Virus record (IMG/VR): IMGVR_UViG_3300018078_000003
Coordinates: 1 to 48,377 of that record
Source of the DNA: a virus
DNA length: 48,377 bases
Strand: one strand, 5' to 3'
Shown here piece after piece: positions 1 to 8,522 of this stretch (positions within the stretch are counted from its first letter, which is position 1; every line of letters starts with the position of its first letter). The notes under the pieces were generated by a model that worked only from the letters and a program-made list of their open reading frames with translations, did no database searches and was not told the origin of the DNA. The position numbers and the translations under genes are program-made.

Positions 1-1
1 A

Positions 2-595
2 GCGCCCTGGGTTGTCCGCGACGACGGCTCCCGCTGGCTGCCGGGCCGGGACTTCGAGCTGTGCCAGTCGTGGGACATGACGTTCAAGGACACCGCCGGC
101 ACCGACTATGTCGTCGGGCAGGTGTGGATGCGCCGCGGCGCCGAGGCGTATCTGCTCGACCAGGTCCGGGCCCGCATGTCGTTCGTGGAGACCTGCCATG
201 CCGTGAAGGTGCTGTCGGCGCGGTGGCCGCAGGCGGCGGGGAAGTACATCGAGGACAAGGCGAACGGGCCGGCCGTAATCTCCGCCCTGCGGCGCACCGT
301 CCCCGGCCTGGTGCCGGTGGAACCGGAAGGCAGCAAACCAGCTCGCGCGTCGGCGGTGTCGCCGTTCGTCGAGGCCGGCAACGTGTGGCTGCCCGACCCG
401 TCGATCGCTCCATGGGTGGACGAGCTCGTCGAGGAGTGCGCCGGGTTCCCGAACGCGACCAACGACGACCAGGTCGACGCACTGTCCCAGGCCCTGACCA
501 GGCTGCTGCTCGCGCCGCTGCTCGACGGGTCGGTGTTCGAGCCCGACGAGTTCACCATGGCCGCTGTGCAGGGCTGGTCGATCTCGCCCCACTGA
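2..595 (+). CDS. terL: Terminase large subunit, C-terminal nuclease half (5' truncated by window edge)
   Basis: Open from base 2 to a TGA at 593-595 (197 residues, no start inside the window). The fragment begins at the ATPase-nuclease linker. SWDMTFKDT near residue 25 carries the first nuclease aspartate, IEDKANG is the central acidic/lysine motif, and NATNDDQVDAL near the end gives the last acid. This is the RNase H-like nuclease of phage terminases, which cuts the DNA concatemer during head filling. The matching ATPase half is at 47721-48377. The frame at base 2 does not continue the frame at 48377, so part of the gene is missing. Portal follows after 13 bases. Confidence 0.93.
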   Translation, partial: APWVVRDDGSRWLPGRDFELCQSWDMTFKDTAGTDYVVGQVWMRRGAEAYLLDQVRARMSFVETCHAVKVLSARWPQAAGKYIEDKANGPAVISALRRTVPGLVPVEPEGSKPARASAVSPFVEAGNVWLPDPSIAPWVDELVEECAGFPNATNDDQVDALSQALTRLLLAPLLDGSVFEPDEFTMAAVQGWSISPH

Positions 596-608
596 CAGGG
601 AGGTCGAC

Positions 609-2222
609 GTGGGCATCCGCGACATGCTCGGCCTCGCCGAGGTGGCGCAGCCGGTCGACGAAACGACGGCGGCGCTGGAGCGGGAGCGGGAGACGACCAC
701 GCTGCTGCAGGAGTCGATCGCCGAGCTGCAGCTCGCGCTTGAGGACCAGGGCTGGCAGCGGATCCTGGCGTGGGCGGACCTCGAGTTCACCGCCGAGGGC
801 CGCAAGCGTGCCGCCGAGTTGTGCCGGGTGACCGCGGTCGCCAACCCGCTGATGAAGCGGGGGGTGGCGATCCGCATCGGCTACATCTGGGGCGGCGGGG
901 TGTCGATCCAGGCTCGGGCCGCATCCGACGAGGACGGCGGGCAGGACGTCAACGCCGTGGTGCAGGCGTTCCTCGACGACCCGTCGAACGTGGCCGCGTT
1001 CACCGGCCCGGAGGCCCGCGAGGAGAAGGAACGGGCGCTCGCCACTGACGGCAACGTGTTCCTTGCCCTGTTCACCGCCCCGCTGACCGGGCAGGTGCAG
1101 GTGCGGTCCATCCCGCACTCGGAGATCGGCGACATCATCTGCGACCCGGAGGACCGGGCGGCGCCGTGGTTCTACCAGCGGACCTACGTGCGAACCGTCG
1201 TCGACACCGCCCGCGCTGTCACCCGGGAGGAAACGGTCACCGTCTACTACCCGGCCGAGGGCTATTGGCCGCAGATCCGGGTCGGGTCGATCAACGGGCA
1301 CCAGGTGCTGTGGGACGCGCCGGTGGTGCACGTGCGGGTCAACGCCCTGGACGGGTGGAAGTTCGGCATGCCCGACTGCTACGCCCCACTGGCGTGGGCC
1401 CGCTCCTACAAGGTGTTCCTCGAGGACTGGGCGATCCTGGTCAAGGCGCTGTCCCGCTACGCCTACCGGGTGTCGACCAAGGGGTCGAAAGTGCCCGGGG
1501 TGAAGGCCCGGATCGCAGCTGCGCCAGCGGAGAACCCGATCAGCGGCGAGCACCTCGACGTCGGCGGCACCGCCGTGTTCGACGAGTCCACCCATCTCGA
1601 GGCGGTGCCCAAGACCGGCGCGACCATCGACTCCAACTCGGGCCGGCCGCTGGCGGCGATGGTGGCCGCAGGGCTGGACGTGCCGGTGACGATGCTGCTC
1701 GGCGACCCCGGCGTGGCCGGCGCTCGAGCGACGGCGGAGACGCTGGATCAGCCGACCGAGCATGCGATGCGGCTGCGGCGGGAGCTGTGGTCGCAGACCT
1801 TCCGGCGGATCCTGAACCATGTCATCGACCAGGCGGCGAAGGCAAAGCGGGGACCGCTGCGCGGCACCGTCGTCCGGGACGGCAACCGGGAGCTCGTCAC
1901 CTTGGCCGGGGATGTCGAGAAGACCGTGGAGATCGTGTGGCCGGAGTGGGATTCGATGCCGGTCGACGTGCTGGTGAAGGCGATCGCGGCGGCGGATCAG
2001 ACGAACAAGCTGCCCGGCGAGGTCATCGCCCGGCTGCTCCTGGAGGCGCTCGGCGTGGACGACGTCGACGAGATCCTGGAGGAGATCACCGACGACGACG
2101 GCCGGTTCATCGACCCGGCGGTGTCGGCAGGTCAGGCGGCGGTGGACGCGTTCCGCCGCGGGCAGGACCCGGAGGCCGCGCTCGCCGGCGCCGGCGTCGA
2201 CGACGACCAGGGCGAGCCGTGA
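609..2222 (+). CDS. Portal protein
   Basis: 537 residues from GTG 609, eight bases after an AGGGAGG ribosome site; this start fits the short gap after the terminase. Portal proteins form the dodecameric ring at the capsid vertex through which DNA is packaged. Supporting features are the position directly after the terminase, the size, an ANPLMKRGVAIRIGYIWGGG segment typical of actinophage portals, a central beta-rich part (HSEIGDIICDPED) and an acidic, Ala-rich C-terminus. The stop overlaps the next ATG (ATGA). Confidence 0.9.
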   Translation: MGIRDMLGLAEVAQPVDETTAALERERETTTLLQESIAELQLALEDQGWQRILAWADLEFTAEGRKRAAELCRVTAVANPLMKRGVAIRIGYIWGGGVSIQARAASDEDGGQDVNAVVQAFLDDPSNVAAFTGPEAREEKERALATDGNVFLALFTAPLTGQVQVRSIPHSEIGDIICDPEDRAAPWFYQRTYVRTVVDTARAVTREETVTVYYPAEGYWPQIRVGSINGHQVLWDAPVVHVRVNALDGWKFGMPDCYAPLAWARSYKVFLEDWAILVKALSRYAYRVSTKGSKVPGVKARIAAAPAENPISGEHLDVGGTAVFDESTHLEAVPKTGATIDSNSGRPLAAMVAAGLDVPVTMLLGDPGVAGARATAETLDQPTEHAMRLRRELWSQTFRRILNHVIDQAAKAKRGPLRGTVVRDGNRELVTLAGDVEKTVEIVWPEWDSMPVDVLVKAIAAADQTNKLPGEVIARLLLEALGVDDVDEILEEITDDDGRFIDPAVSAGQAAVDAFRRGQDPEAALAGAGVDDDQGEP

Positions 2223-2416
2223 TGCACGGCGACGCGCTGGTGGTGCATGTGGAGCTCGTCGACGTCGCCACCGGCGGCTGGTGTGACAGCTGTCTGCTGC
2301 CGTCGTCGTTGCACGTCACGGCGGCGCAGCATTCGCCGTACGGGGTAGCCCTGTTCGAGTTCGATCACTGCCCGGACTGCGGCGGGCACAACTGCCCAGC
2401 CCTGACCGCCGGCTGA
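2222..2416 (+). CDS. Small zinc-ribbon-like protein
   Basis: 64 residues; ATG overlaps the portal stop as ATGA. Two Cys pairs, CDSC near residue 22 and CPDC near residue 52, plus nearby His residues, suggest one bound zinc. It sits between portal and MuF-like genes, and its function is unknown. The tight coupling to both neighbours and the conserved-looking Cys spacing support a real gene. Confidence 0.65.
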   Translation: MHGDALVVHVELVDVATGGWCDSCLLPSSLHVTAAQHSPYGVALFEFDHCPDCGGHNCPALTAG

Positions 2417-2417
2417 G

Positions 2418-3491
2418 ATGCCGATCACCCGGCAGACGCTGCGGCTGTCCGATGAGCTCCGCGTCGTCATCGCCGGCAACGTCGGTCGGGTCACCCGCGA
2501 CCTGGTCGAAGCGTGGGTGCGGGCGTGGGAGCAGATCGAGGACGCGTGGGCGAAAGGGATCGACGACCTGGTCGAGGCCTCGGTCGACGGCCGCTGGCCC
2601 GACCAGTCGCAGATCCTGCGCGCTTCCCGCGCGCAACGCGCCCTCGAGGTGGCCCGCCGGGAGATCATCGCCCTGGCCGACTTCGCCGGCGTCACCGTGG
2701 TCACCTCCCTGCCCGATGTCGTCGGCCCGGCCGCAGCATGGCAGGCGCGGCTGATCGCCTCCCAGCTCCCGCCAGTGGCCGGTGACCAGGCGAGCCTGGC
2801 CGTCGGCTTCGACCGGGTCTCCGCGGACGCGATCGGCGCGATCGTCGAACGGTCCACCGAGCAGATCACCGCCCGCACCCGGTTCCTCGAGCCGCACGCC
2901 ACCGAGGCGATGCGCCAGACGCTGATCCGCGGTGTCGCGATCGGGGACAACCCGCGCACAGCGGCCCGGCTGATGCTGCGCCGCGCCGAGGGCGTGTTCA
3001 ACGGCGGACTGACCCGCGCCCTGGGTATCGCCCGCACCGAGATGCTCGACGCCTACCGCTCCGGCGCCGCCGCCGGACAGTTCGCCAACGCCGACGTCCT
3101 GGCCGGCTGGGTGTGGACCGCGCAGCTGGACTCCCGCACCTGCCCGTCGTGCTGGTCGATGCACGGCAGTGAGCATCCGTTGGACGAGATGGGCCCGAGC
3201 GATCACCAGCAGGGCCGGTGCGCCCGGGTGCCGAAAATCAAGACGTGGCGGGAGCTCGGGTTCAACCTCGCCGAGCCGGTGGATCTGCTGCCTGATGCAC
3301 GGCGGGTATTCGCGGCGCTGCCGGAGGCCACGAAGCTGACCATCATGGGCCCGGCCCGGTTGCATGCGCTGAATGCGGGGACGGCGAGCTGGTCGGATCT
3401 GTCGATGGTGCGCTCCACGACCGGGTGGCGCGATTCGCATGTGCCGCGGCCTGCGCGGGAGCTGCGTCGCCCGCTGCGTGTCGTGCGCTAG
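2418..3491 (+). CDS. MuF-like minor head protein
   Basis: 357 residues. The C-terminal half carries the Mu protein F signature: ARTEMLDAYRSGAA, then a W-T-A-x-x-D-x-R-T-CPSCWSMHG segment and a later HQQGRC. In other phages this family is a minor capsid component bound near the portal and often involved in early head assembly. The N-terminal half is helical and charged. Its TAG stop (3489-3491) overlaps the stop of the leftward gene 3488-3634 within one CTAG palindrome. Confidence 0.85.
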   Translation: MPITRQTLRLSDELRVVIAGNVGRVTRDLVEAWVRAWEQIEDAWAKGIDDLVEASVDGRWPDQSQILRASRAQRALEVARREIIALADFAGVTVVTSLPDVVGPAAAWQARLIASQLPPVAGDQASLAVGFDRVSADAIGAIVERSTEQITARTRFLEPHATEAMRQTLIRGVAIGDNPRTAARLMLRRAEGVFNGGLTRALGIARTEMLDAYRSGAAAGQFANADVLAGWVWTAQLDSRTCPSCWSMHGSEHPLDEMGPSDHQQGRCARVPKIKTWRELGFNLAEPVDLLPDARRVFAALPEATKLTIMGPARLHALNAGTASWSDLSMVRSTTGWRDSHVPRPARELRRPLRVVR

Positions 3492-3634
3492 TCGGGGAAC
3501 GGCTGGCCGGGGGCCCTGAGTAGGACGGCGTCACAGCGGGTGCACCGGTAGGTCAGGTGCGCCCCGCCGCCGAGGGCGACCTCGGTCGGTTGCCAGTCAT
3601 GGCCGGAGCAGTCGGTGTCGTCGTCCGCGCCCAT
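3488..3634 (-). CDS. Small antisense zinc-finger protein inside the late operon
   Basis: 48 residues, read leftward against all its neighbours. It begins MGADDDTDCSGHDW and has C9-x2-H12 and C31-x2-C34 in a Y-R-C-T-R-C context, a single treble-clef or zinc-ribbon-like unit ending LLRAPGQPFPD. A GGGTGAG ribosome site lies upstream of ATG 3634, and TAGGGT (3644-3649, minus strand) could be a -10 box. The TAG stop shares CTAG with the MuF-like gene. It fills what would otherwise be a 178-bp gap. Probably an independently transcribed accessory gene; function unknown. Confidence 0.7.
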   Translation of the reverse strand: MGADDDTDCSGHDWQPTEVALGGGAHLTYRCTRCDAVLLRAPGQPFPD

Positions 3635-3669
3635 CAATCGCTCACCCTACGCCCGAGGAGGGCCCGGCA

Positions 3670-3999
3670 ATGCCCGAGACCAAGAAGGCCACAGCGTCGG
3701 AGCCGGCGGCGAAGAAGGTAGCCGCACCTGCGTCGAAGCCGAAGGCGTACGCGGACCGAGTCGGGGACTACGCCGCCGATGTCGCCCAGTTCGTGGCCGA
3801 CACTCGTGAAGGGCTTGCCGAGCTCGCCGAGCAGTACCAGGACACGGTGGCCGAGTCCGTCCCTGAGCCGGGGCAGGAGCGGCTGGCGGCGGTGTTCCGC
3901 AATGTCCACGGCACCTTCGCCGACCTCGGCCGGGCCCTCGACGCCGCCGAGATCACCGCGGCGGACCTGGCCGCCGTCCGCGCCCGCCTCGGCTCCTGA
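3670..3999 (+). CDS. Small head-region protein with Lys/Ala-rich N-terminus
   Basis: 109 residues with GAGGAGGG (3655-3662) seven bases before ATG. The first 25 residues are Lys/Ala/Pro-rich and probably disordered; the rest is predicted helical and acidic. It lies between MuF-like and protease genes. No family recognised; a structural or assembly role is inferred from position only. Confidence 0.65.
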   Translation: MPETKKATASEPAAKKVAAPASKPKAYADRVGDYAADVAQFVADTREGLAELAEQYQDTVAESVPEPGQERLAAVFRNVHGTFADLGRALDAAEITAADLAAVRARLGS

Positions 4000-4015
4000 C
4001 CCTGCCGGGTACGTC

Positions 4016-5590
4016 ATGCCGTGGGCGATACGCAAGGGCGCCGGCGGCTGCGGAAAGACCCGGTGGGCGGTCGTCAACGCCGACACCGGCGCTAAGCGTG
4101 GCTGCCACGCCACCGTCGCCAAGGCGCGCAAGCAGCTCGCCGCACTCAACGTCAACGTGACCGAGGAGGGCACGATGCCCGACACCCTGGAACGGCTGAC
4201 GTTCCACGAGACCCGGCCGCTGGCCGAGGCGGCGACCCCGGCTGAGGGCACCGGTCGGCTGCTGGTGCAGCTGATCACTCCCGGCTGGGGCACGACTGGC
4301 TACTACACGCCCGAGGTGCTTGAGGAGGCGGCGGCCGAGCAGATTTTCCCAGCCGGGACGCAGATGTATCTCGATCATCCGACCTACACCGAGTCGGTCG
4401 AGCGGCCGGCGCGGTCGGTGCGTGACCTGGCCGGGGTTCTGGTCGAGGACGCCGTCTGGAACGGTCAGGCGCTGGTCGCGCAGGCCCGGGTGTTCGACAC
4501 CTTCCGGCATGCGATCGCGGAGATGGCCGACTCGATCGGTGTGTCGATCCGGGGAGGCGCCGAGGTCAGCGACGGCGAGGCGGAAGGGCGCCGCGGCCGG
4601 ATCGTGGAACGCATCGCAGAGGTCGCCTCGGTGGACTTCGTCACCAGGGCTGGTCGCGGCGGTCGGATCATTCAGGTCCTCGAGTCCGCCACCCCCGCCC
4701 GCGTGGTTGAGCGGGCCATTTCCGCCGGTGTCGCCGAGGCCACGGCGGAGAACCGCCGCGAGCAGCTGCGGCAGGCGCTGAACGACACCTACGCCACCGA
4801 CGAGAAGCGGTGGGTATGGGTCCGCGACTTCGACGAGGACACGGTCTGGTTCGAGCGTGACGGCGGCGACCAGGCCGGTACGTGGCAACAGTCCTACACC
4901 GTCAACGACGAGGACACGGTGGTGTCGCTGACCGGTGACCCGGTCGAGGTGCGCGCTGAGACCCGGTACGTGCCCGTGCCCGCCGCAGAAGCCGTCGATA
5001 CCCCGCCACCTGCCGACGCTGAACCGTCGGGCGACACCCCACCCGACGACACGACCCCGCCCGCCGAGGACGCAACGACGACCGAGGAGCCGGCCGGCGC
5101 GCCGGACGCCACCGCCCCATCCGCAGAGGAGACCGCTATGCCAGACACCCCGGGTGCCGGTGCGACCGCGCCCACCAACCCTCGCCAGGTGATGGAGGCC
5201 GAGCTCGCGCAGCTCCGCCGCACCGCCGCCATCCACGCGGCCCGCAACCGGGCCCGCGACGTCGTCACCGAGACGCTCGCCGACGCGTGGCTGCCGCCGC
5301 TGGCCATCCGCCGCATCACCGCCGACCTCCTCGAGGACGACCGGCTGCCGCTGGTCAACGACACCCTCGACGAGGCCGCCCTCCGCGACCGGGCCACCCG
5401 CGCCCGCGACGCCGCCGAAGCCGAGCACGCCGAGTCGCTGCAGGCGCAGGGCCTCGGACGGCCCCGCGGCCTCGGCGGCACCGCCCAGGCCGGCGGCGAG
5501 CAGATCAACCTGGAGGAGCGCCTCGGCGGCGCCTTCCGCGAGCTCGGCATGTCCGAGTCCGCAGCCGACCTCGCAGCGAAGGGACGCTGA
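4016..5590 (+). CDS. Capsid maturation protease fused to scaffold
   Basis: 524 residues from ATG 4016. Three parts are visible. Residues 1-53 form a small Cys-containing domain (KTRWAVVNADTG, GCHATVAKAR) often attached to actinophage head proteins. Residues 54-230 form a Mu protein I-like prohead protease with candidate catalytic His in YLDHPTYTES and Ser in SIGVSIRGG. Then come a Pro/Asp/Glu/Thr-rich linker and a helical scaffold ending LGMSESAADLAAKGR. ATG 4016 has no good ribosome site, whereas in-frame ATG 4175 follows GAGGAGGG and may be the main start, giving a protease without the first domain. Cleaves scaffold and capsid during head maturation. Confidence 0.82.
   Translation: MPWAIRKGAGGCGKTRWAVVNADTGAKRGCHATVAKARKQLAALNVNVTEEGTMPDTLERLTFHETRPLAEAATPAEGTGRLLVQLITPGWGTTGYYTPEVLEEAAAEQIFPAGTQMYLDHPTYTESVERPARSVRDLAGVLVEDAVWNGQALVAQARVFDTFRHAIAEMADSIGVSIRGGAEVSDGEAEGRRGRIVERIAEVASVDFVTRAGRGGRIIQVLESATPARVVERAISAGVAEATAENRREQLRQALNDTYATDEKRWVWVRDFDEDTVWFERDGGDQAGTWQQSYTVNDEDTVVSLTGDPVEVRAETRYVPVPAAEAVDTPPPADAEPSGDTPPDDTTPPAEDATTTEEPAGAPDATAPSAEETAMPDTPGAGATAPTNPRQVMEAELAQLRRTAAIHAARNRARDVVTETLADAWLPPLAIRRITADLLEDDRLPLVNDTLDEAALRDRATRARDAAEAEHAESLQAQGLGRPRGLGGTAQAGGEQINLEERLGGAFRELGMSESAADLAAKGR
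5138..5590 (+). CDS. Probable internally initiated scaffold protein
   Basis: In-frame ATG 5138 inside the protease gene follows CAGAGGAGA at 5-6 bases spacing and would make the 150-residue C-terminal helical part alone. It sits exactly at the end of the low-complexity linker and starts MPDTP, like the 4175 start (MPDTL). Phage lambda makes its scaffold Nu3 the same way from within protease gene C. The internal product is inferred, not proven. Confidence 0.5.
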   Translation: MPDTPGAGATAPTNPRQVMEAELAQLRRTAAIHAARNRARDVVTETLADAWLPPLAIRRITADLLEDDRLPLVNDTLDEAALRDRATRARDAAEAEHAESLQAQGLGRPRGLGGTAQAGGEQINLEERLGGAFRELGMSESAADLAAKGR

Positions 5591-5593
5591 GCG

Positions 5594-5953
5594 ATGGCCA
5601 AGAATCGAGAGTTCGAGCACGGCAACCAGCTCTACCTGCCGGTCATCGCCGGCGTCGTGTCCGGCGGCCCAGTGGTCGTCGGCATGATGCCAGGCGTTGC
5701 GCTCACCACCCGCGACGCCGCCGGGTTCGCCACCGTCCAGGTCGGCGACGGGGTGTTCAACGTGTCCGTCACCGGGGCGCTGGCCACCGTCGGGCTGCCC
5801 GTCTACATCACGAGCGCCACCGGCGCCCTCGTCGTCGCCGCAGGCGTCGGCATCCAACTGTTCGGCCACAACCTGGCCACCAAGGGCGCCGGCGCCGGCG
5901 TCATCCCGGTCCGCCTCGCGCAGTTCGCTGTCGCAGTCGGCACCCCGGCCTGA
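5594..5953 (+). CDS. Capsid decoration-like protein (DUF2190 type)
   Basis: 119 residues, starting three bases after the protease stop. The small beta-rich protein has repeated Gly/Val turns: VVVGMMPGVALTT, FATVQVGDGVFNV, GLPVYITSATG. This matches the DUF2190 pattern found beside major capsid genes, where members decorate or stabilise the capsid. Family assignment is from pattern only. Confidence 0.72.
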   Translation: MAKNREFEHGNQLYLPVIAGVVSGGPVVVGMMPGVALTTRDAAGFATVQVGDGVFNVSVTGALATVGLPVYITSATGALVVAAGVGIQLFGHNLATKGAGAGVIPVRLAQFAVAVGTPA

Positions 5954-5970
5954 TCTCAGGAGGATCTGAC

Positions 5971-7128
5971 ATGACCGATTTCCTGGACCTCCTCGAGACC
6001 GTCCGGGCCGAGGAAGCATCCATCCACCGCCTGTTCGGCGACGCCGGCACCTCGGTGCGCGGCATGCGCCGCGACGACCCCCGCTACCACCGCTCGCTGG
6101 CCGAGGCCGCCGAGCTGTACGCCGGGGTCCTGTCCGGCCGCACCCCGATGCACCGCATGCAGGAAGCCATGAGCACCAGCGACTTCCCGCTGCTGTTCGG
6201 TGACATCCTCGACCGGCAGATGCTCGGCGCCTACGCCGAATGGCCGAGCGTGTGGCCATCCGTGGCGCGCCGCGCGACCGTGCGGGATTTCCGCACCGTC
6301 AAGCGGTTCACCATGGACGGCGCCGAAGCGGTGCTGCCCGAGGTTCCGCAGGGGTCGGAGTACCCCGAGGAGGCCCTGACCGAGGGCAAGTACGAGTACG
6401 CGGTCAAGAAGTTCGGCCGCCGGGTGCCGTTCCTGTGGGAGGCATTCATCAACGACGACCTCGACAGCCTGCGGAACACGCCCAACCGTCTCGCCAAGGC
6501 CGCCCGCATCTCCGAGGACCGGTTCTTCACCGACCTGTTCACCGCCACCGGCGGCGGCCCGGACGCGACGTTCTTCGCTGCCGGCAACAGCAACATCGTC
6601 ACCGGCAACCCGGCGCTGTCCGTGGCCGGCCTACAGACGGCGTTCACCGTCCTCGCCGCCCAGCGCGACATCGACGGCAACCCGATCCTGAGCGGCAACG
6701 TCCGGCTGGTCGTGCCGCCGGCGCTCGAGGTCGTCGCCAACAACATCCTCAACGCCATCCAGATCGAGATCGCCGCCGGCTCCTCGTCGGCGACCGCCGA
6801 CCAGCTGGTGGCCAAGAACTGGATGACCAACCGGACCACCCTCGTGGTCAACCCGTACCTGCCGGTGATCGGCGTGACGAACCCCAACTCGTGGTACCTG
6901 TTCGCCGAGCAGGCAGTCGGCCGGCCGGCGCTCGAGATGGGGTTCCTGCGCGGCCACGAGTCGCCGGAGCTGTTCGCCAAGGCGCCGAACGCGCTGCGCG
7001 TGGGCGGCGGGCCGGTGGCCGTCGAGGACGGCGACTTCGACACCGACGGGATTAACTACAAGGTGCGGCACGTGTTCGGTGGCAGCCTGCTCGACCCGAA
7101 GGCTGCTGTCGCCTCCACGGTCGCCTGA
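5971..7128 (+). CDS. Major capsid protein
   Basis: 385 residues with CAGGAGG (5957-5963) before ATG 5971; this is the best ribosome site in the region, as expected for the most abundant protein. YPEEALTEGKYEYAVKKFG followed by WEAFINDDLDSL is the signature of HK97-fold capsid proteins related to Mu gpT. A Gly/Asn-rich central stretch and a C-terminal beta region follow. The stop overlaps the next ATG by one base (TGATG). Confidence 0.9.
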   Translation: MTDFLDLLETVRAEEASIHRLFGDAGTSVRGMRRDDPRYHRSLAEAAELYAGVLSGRTPMHRMQEAMSTSDFPLLFGDILDRQMLGAYAEWPSVWPSVARRATVRDFRTVKRFTMDGAEAVLPEVPQGSEYPEEALTEGKYEYAVKKFGRRVPFLWEAFINDDLDSLRNTPNRLAKAARISEDRFFTDLFTATGGGPDATFFAAGNSNIVTGNPALSVAGLQTAFTVLAAQRDIDGNPILSGNVRLVVPPALEVVANNILNAIQIEIAAGSSSATADQLVAKNWMTNRTTLVVNPYLPVIGVTNPNSWYLFAEQAVGRPALEMGFLRGHESPELFAKAPNALRVGGGPVAVEDGDFDTDGINYKVRHVFGGSLLDPKAAVASTVA

Positions 7129-7352
7129 TGCCCGATCCGCGTCCCACCCCGCGCACCGTCACCGACGAACTGCTGTCGCTCGTTCTCGACGAGCTTCGGG
7201 AGTTGCGGTCGGATCTGGCTGGTGCCCGGGGTGGAGACGCGGAACAGCCGACGTCGGGGCGGGTCGAGATCCGCGAACCGGCGCCGACGCTTGCCAAGAA
7301 GGCTGCGCCTGCCAAGAAGGCCACAGCCAGTCCGCGCCGCCGTTCGACGTGA
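7128..7352 (+). CDS. Small basic C-tail protein downstream of capsid
   Basis: 74 residues; ATG overlaps the capsid stop. The N-terminal helix (DELLSLVLDELRELRSDL) is amphipathic, and the C-terminus is a Lys/Ala tail (AKKAAPAKKATASPRR). Similar short coiled-coil proteins often follow capsid genes, but the role is unknown. Confidence 0.6.
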   Translation: MPDPRPTPRTVTDELLSLVLDELRELRSDLAGARGGDAEQPTSGRVEIREPAPTLAKKAAPAKKATASPRRRST

Positions 7353-7367
7353 GAGAAGGGGTCAGCG

Positions 7368-7775
7368 ATGGCTGCCGGTCTGCGCATCCGCAAACTCGCC
7401 GACAAGACCAGCGACGGCCCGCCGTGGCCGCTGGCCGGTGTCCGCTTGGAGGGCGAGTTGCCCGACGAGTGCGGCGTGTCCACCAGGTTCGTCGCCGCCG
7501 GCCGGGTTGAAGGCTGGATCGACGTCGAAGGCGAGCAGGTCGTTCACCGGCCCGGCGGCCCGCCAGAGGAACCGTGGCGGGTGACACACACCTTCGTCCA
7601 AGCCGATGTGATCATCTTCCGCTTCCTCGACGGTGATGTGCGCTATCGGGTGACCCATCAGCCGGACAAGTACGTCGACTCCGACGACGACACCGAGCCG
7701 GTCACTGACGAGGTATACGCCGCTGGGCAGACCAAGGTGGACTTCTTCTACTGGCTCGAGCGGGAAGAGGGCTGA
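7368..7775 (+). CDS. Hypothetical structural-region protein
   Basis: 135 residues, with GAGAAGGGGT before ATG. The mixed alpha/beta protein has a repeated V-x-F/Y beta pattern (VIIFRFLDGDVRYRVTHQPD) and an acidic DSDDDTEP loop. No family recognised. Its place between capsid and connector genes suggests a virion or head-completion part. Confidence 0.65.
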   Translation: MAAGLRIRKLADKTSDGPPWPLAGVRLEGELPDECGVSTRFVAAGRVEGWIDVEGEQVVHRPGGPPEEPWRVTHTFVQADVIIFRFLDGDVRYRVTHQPDKYVDSDDDTEPVTDEVYAAGQTKVDFFYWLEREEG

Positions 7776-7778
7776 CCG

Positions 7779-8225
7779 GTGGCCAACCAGGTCTTCAACA
7801 TCAGCAAAGGCCGCTTCGCGCACTGGGCCACCCTGCCCGCCGCCTCGGACGCGCTGATCGTCGTCCCGATCGAGACCACCGGCCTCGAGGGCGACGACAC
7901 CCTGAACAACCACGACAACCTGTCGGTGCTGCTCGCGGCGGCGAACAACGAGCAGACCACGCTGGGCCGCAAGACCGTCTCAGCCTCGGTAACGGTCACG
8001 GTGGACGACACCAACAACTGGGTCGACGTGGACATGCCGGACCAGGTGTGGACGGCGGGCACGGGGAACGCGATCTCGAAGCTGCTGATCTGCTACGACG
8101 GCGACACCGGGGCTGGATCGGACACGGACATCCTGCCGCTGACCCATCACGATTTCACGATCACCCCGGACGGCTCCGACATCACGGCGCAGATCGCTGT
8201 GGCCGGGTTCGCGCGGGCAGCCTGA
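7779..8225 (+). CDS. Putative minor structural protein
   Basis: 148 residues from GTG 7779, three bases after the previous stop. Mostly beta, with ASVTVTVDDTNNWVDVD and LPLTHHDFTITPDGSD; actinophages often carry such a protein between capsid and tail genes. The stop overlaps the next ATG (TGATG). Confidence 0.65.
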   Translation: MANQVFNISKGRFAHWATLPAASDALIVVPIETTGLEGDDTLNNHDNLSVLLAAANNEQTTLGRKTVSASVTVTVDDTNNWVDVDMPDQVWTAGTGNAISKLLICYDGDTGAGSDTDILPLTHHDFTITPDGSDITAQIAVAGFARAA

Positions 8226-8521
8226 TGACCGAGGCGACACAGCAGACGCCACCCGTCGACGCCGGGAACCCGTTCGTCGGCCCGGACTACCCGGCGTTGC
8301 TCACCACCGCGCAGGTTCAGACCCCGGCCGGCCCCCGGCTGCTGCTCACGGTCCGCTGCGGCCCGGCGACCGTCACGGTGAACCTGGCGAAGCAGGACGC
8401 GAAGGTGTGGGCGTCGCAGCTCGAGAAGGGGGCGGACGCGCTGACTGGGCTGATCGTTCCCGGGCTGAACATGGCCGGGCTGACCAACGGGCACGCCCCG
8501 TCGGCCGAGAGGGGCGACTGA
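8225..8521 (+). CDS. Hypothetical protein
   Basis: 98 residues with an ATG overlapping the previous stop. Pro-rich N-terminus, a beta hairpin (GPRLLLTVRCGPATVTVNLA) and a helical QLEKGADALTGL end. Function unknown; co-translated with its neighbours in the structural operon. Confidence 0.6.
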   Translation: MTEATQQTPPVDAGNPFVGPDYPALLTTAQVQTPAGPRLLLTVRCGPATVTVNLAKQDAKVWASQLEKGADALTGLIVPGLNMAGLTNGHAPSAERGD

Positions 8522-8522
8522 G

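Noticed and set aside
3953-6259. A 768-codon frame on the minus strand over protease and capsid genes, and similar long ones at 552-1820 and 17400-20270
   Set aside because: They mirror third-position GC bias of real rightward genes, have Gly/Arg/Val-rich composition without family motifs, and no ribosome sites.
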